A DNA stretch of 64,000 bases from assembly GCF_026745355.1 (NCBI RefSeq), contig NC_079210.1, forward strand, positions 22,003,244 to 22,067,243, written 5' to 3'. This DNA comes from Beta vulgaris subsp. vulgaris (lineage: Eukaryota; Streptophyta; Magnoliopsida; Caryophyllales; Amaranthaceae). Within the stretch, counting starts at the first letter, position 1, and each line of letters begins with the position of its first letter. Under the pieces are notes generated by a model that worked only from the letters and a program-made list of their open reading frames with translations, did no database searches and was not told the DNA's origin. Both the position numbers and the translations under genes were made by a program. Positions 63,384 to 64,000 of the stretch are shown here, one piece after another.

Positions 63384-64000
63384 CACTGCAAAAAAAATTG
63401 GCTATAGAGGCACATCATTTTGCCGACTTGCCTCTAATTATATGGTTTTTAGTGTCAAGTGTATTCTGGTGCCTCTAAAGATACATTTTAGCATCAGATG
63501 AATGTTGGTTGCCTTTAAAACCATGTTTTTAGCATCACATGAATATTGGTTGTCTCTAAATCCATATTTTTAGCATCACATGAATTTAATTGTCTCTAAA
63601 GCCATTTTTTTTAGCATCAACTGTAGTTAGTTGTCTCTAAAGCCATGTATTTAGTGTCACATGACTTTAGTTGTCTCTAAAGCCATTTTTTTCAGCATCA
63701 ACTGTAGTTAGTTGTCTCTAAAGCCATGTATTTAGCGTCACATGAATTTAGTTGTCTCTAAAGCCATTTTTTCAGCATCAACTGTAGTTAGTTGTCTCTA
63801 AAGCCATGTATTTAGCGTCACATGACTTTCGTTGTCTCTAAAGCCATTTTTTCAGCATCAACTGTAGTTAGTTGTCTATAAAGCCATGTATTTAGCATCA
63901 CATAGATTATTGTTGCATCTAAAGATAATTTTTAGTGTCACTTGAATTGTCGTTAGTGGTGTCAAAAACTCTTCTGACTGCTGGGTCAACCTGATATTGA
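63384..64000 (+). mobile_element. CACTA-type transposon, left end
   Basis: CACTGCAAAAAAAATTGGC at 63384, breaking the Tat-3 protease, is close to the CACTA terminal repeat of dicots (CACTACAAGAAAA). It continues GCTATAGAGGCACATCA and TTTTGCCGACTTGCC, then a dense array of subterminal repeats. The other end, the transposase and the 3-base duplication lie outside the window. Confidence 0.75.
63425..63960 (+). repeat. Subterminal repeats of the CACTA-type element
   Basis: About 13 units of 40-43 bases, alternating between TTGTCTCTAAAGCCATGTAT with TTAGCGTCACATGA, and TTGTCTCTAAAGCCATTTTT with TCAGCATCAACTGTAG, giving a higher-order period of about 80 bases. Such arrays normally bind the element's own proteins. 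Confidence 0.85.

Larger units (their letters stand above)
60937..64000 (+). mobile_element. Tat-3: Tat-lineage Gypsy element, 5' part
   Basis: 5' LTR, primer site, gag, knuckle and start of protease, then cut by a CACTA-type element at 63384 and by the window end. The gag-protease frame is continuous from 61628 to 63383, with only two TGA stops (62408-62410 and about 63221) and no frameshift, in contrast to Tat-1 and Tat-2. Confidence 0.85.

Noticed and set aside
63425..63960. Regularly spaced repeats that could be mistaken for a CRISPR array
   Set aside because: Units are contiguous without unique spacers, lie behind a CACTA end and are in a plant genome.
1..64000. Search by eye for tRNA, rRNA or intact host genes
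   Set aside because: No cloverleaf, rRNA core or multi-exon host gene was recognised; the many TGGTATCAGAGC words are primer-binding sites, not tRNA genes.

Overview
This window is intergenic heterochromatin-like DNA from a flowering plant, most likely a dicot; I cannot name the species. I see no intact host protein-coding gene and no tRNA or rRNA gene. Almost every base can be placed in a transposable element or its debris. Evidence for a plant includes Tat-lineage Gypsy elements with two RNase H domains and antisense genes, Tekay-type chromovirus fragments, a Copia element, Stowaway and other MITEs, a CACTA end, and a LINE with a DUF4283-like ORF1 and zf-RVT tail.

Layout. 29-517: a truncated transposon-type ORF on the minus strand. 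1125-6778: a decayed Copia element on the minus strand, with a short non-LTR retroposon (1716-2293) inserted in its reverse transcriptase. 6968-19288: a non-autonomous Mutator/foldback-like DNA element with 10-base target duplications, split by a complete Tat/Gypsy element, Tat-1 (7425-19088; LTRs of 622 and 615 bases; target duplication GTTAG). 19299-22379: unclassified AT-rich repeat DNA with two GC-rich hairpin patches. 22380-27113: the 3' half of a Tekay-like chromovirus carrying a Stowaway MITE. 27114-27465: an RNase H fragment. 27575-27855: a 10/30-base tandem repeat.

From 28203 a second Tat element, Tat-2, runs to 56263. It is interrupted twice. First, its second RNase H is split by a tandem array (32813-43721) of a gag-protease-only element: four LTRs and three internal regions in one insertion, flanked by a perfect TAAGG duplication. 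Second, its antisense gene is split by a nearly empty chromovirus remnant (48438-56161), whose 3' LTR is itself split by an almost full-length LINE (49823-54685). At 56264 an unclassified repeat unit with a TIR MITE follows. It is interrupted at 60937 by a third Tat element (Tat-3), whose protease is cut at 63384 by the left end of a CACTA-type transposon that runs off the window.

How the parts work together: Tat-1 and Tat-2 carry gag, protease, reverse transcriptase, two RNase H domains and integrase on the plus strand. Convergently, on the minus strand near the 3' LTR, they carry extra genes with their own TATA boxes and intron-like gaps (a putative gypsy-type transposon domain, basic NLS-like runs and coiled coils). 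Most coding damage in Tat-1 and in the tandem array is single-base frameshift rather than stop codons, which may partly reflect long-read consensus error. The most unusual features are the LTR tandem array, the antisense genes, an intronic minisatellite whose units each fold into a hairpin, and a different enriched short word in each Tat element.
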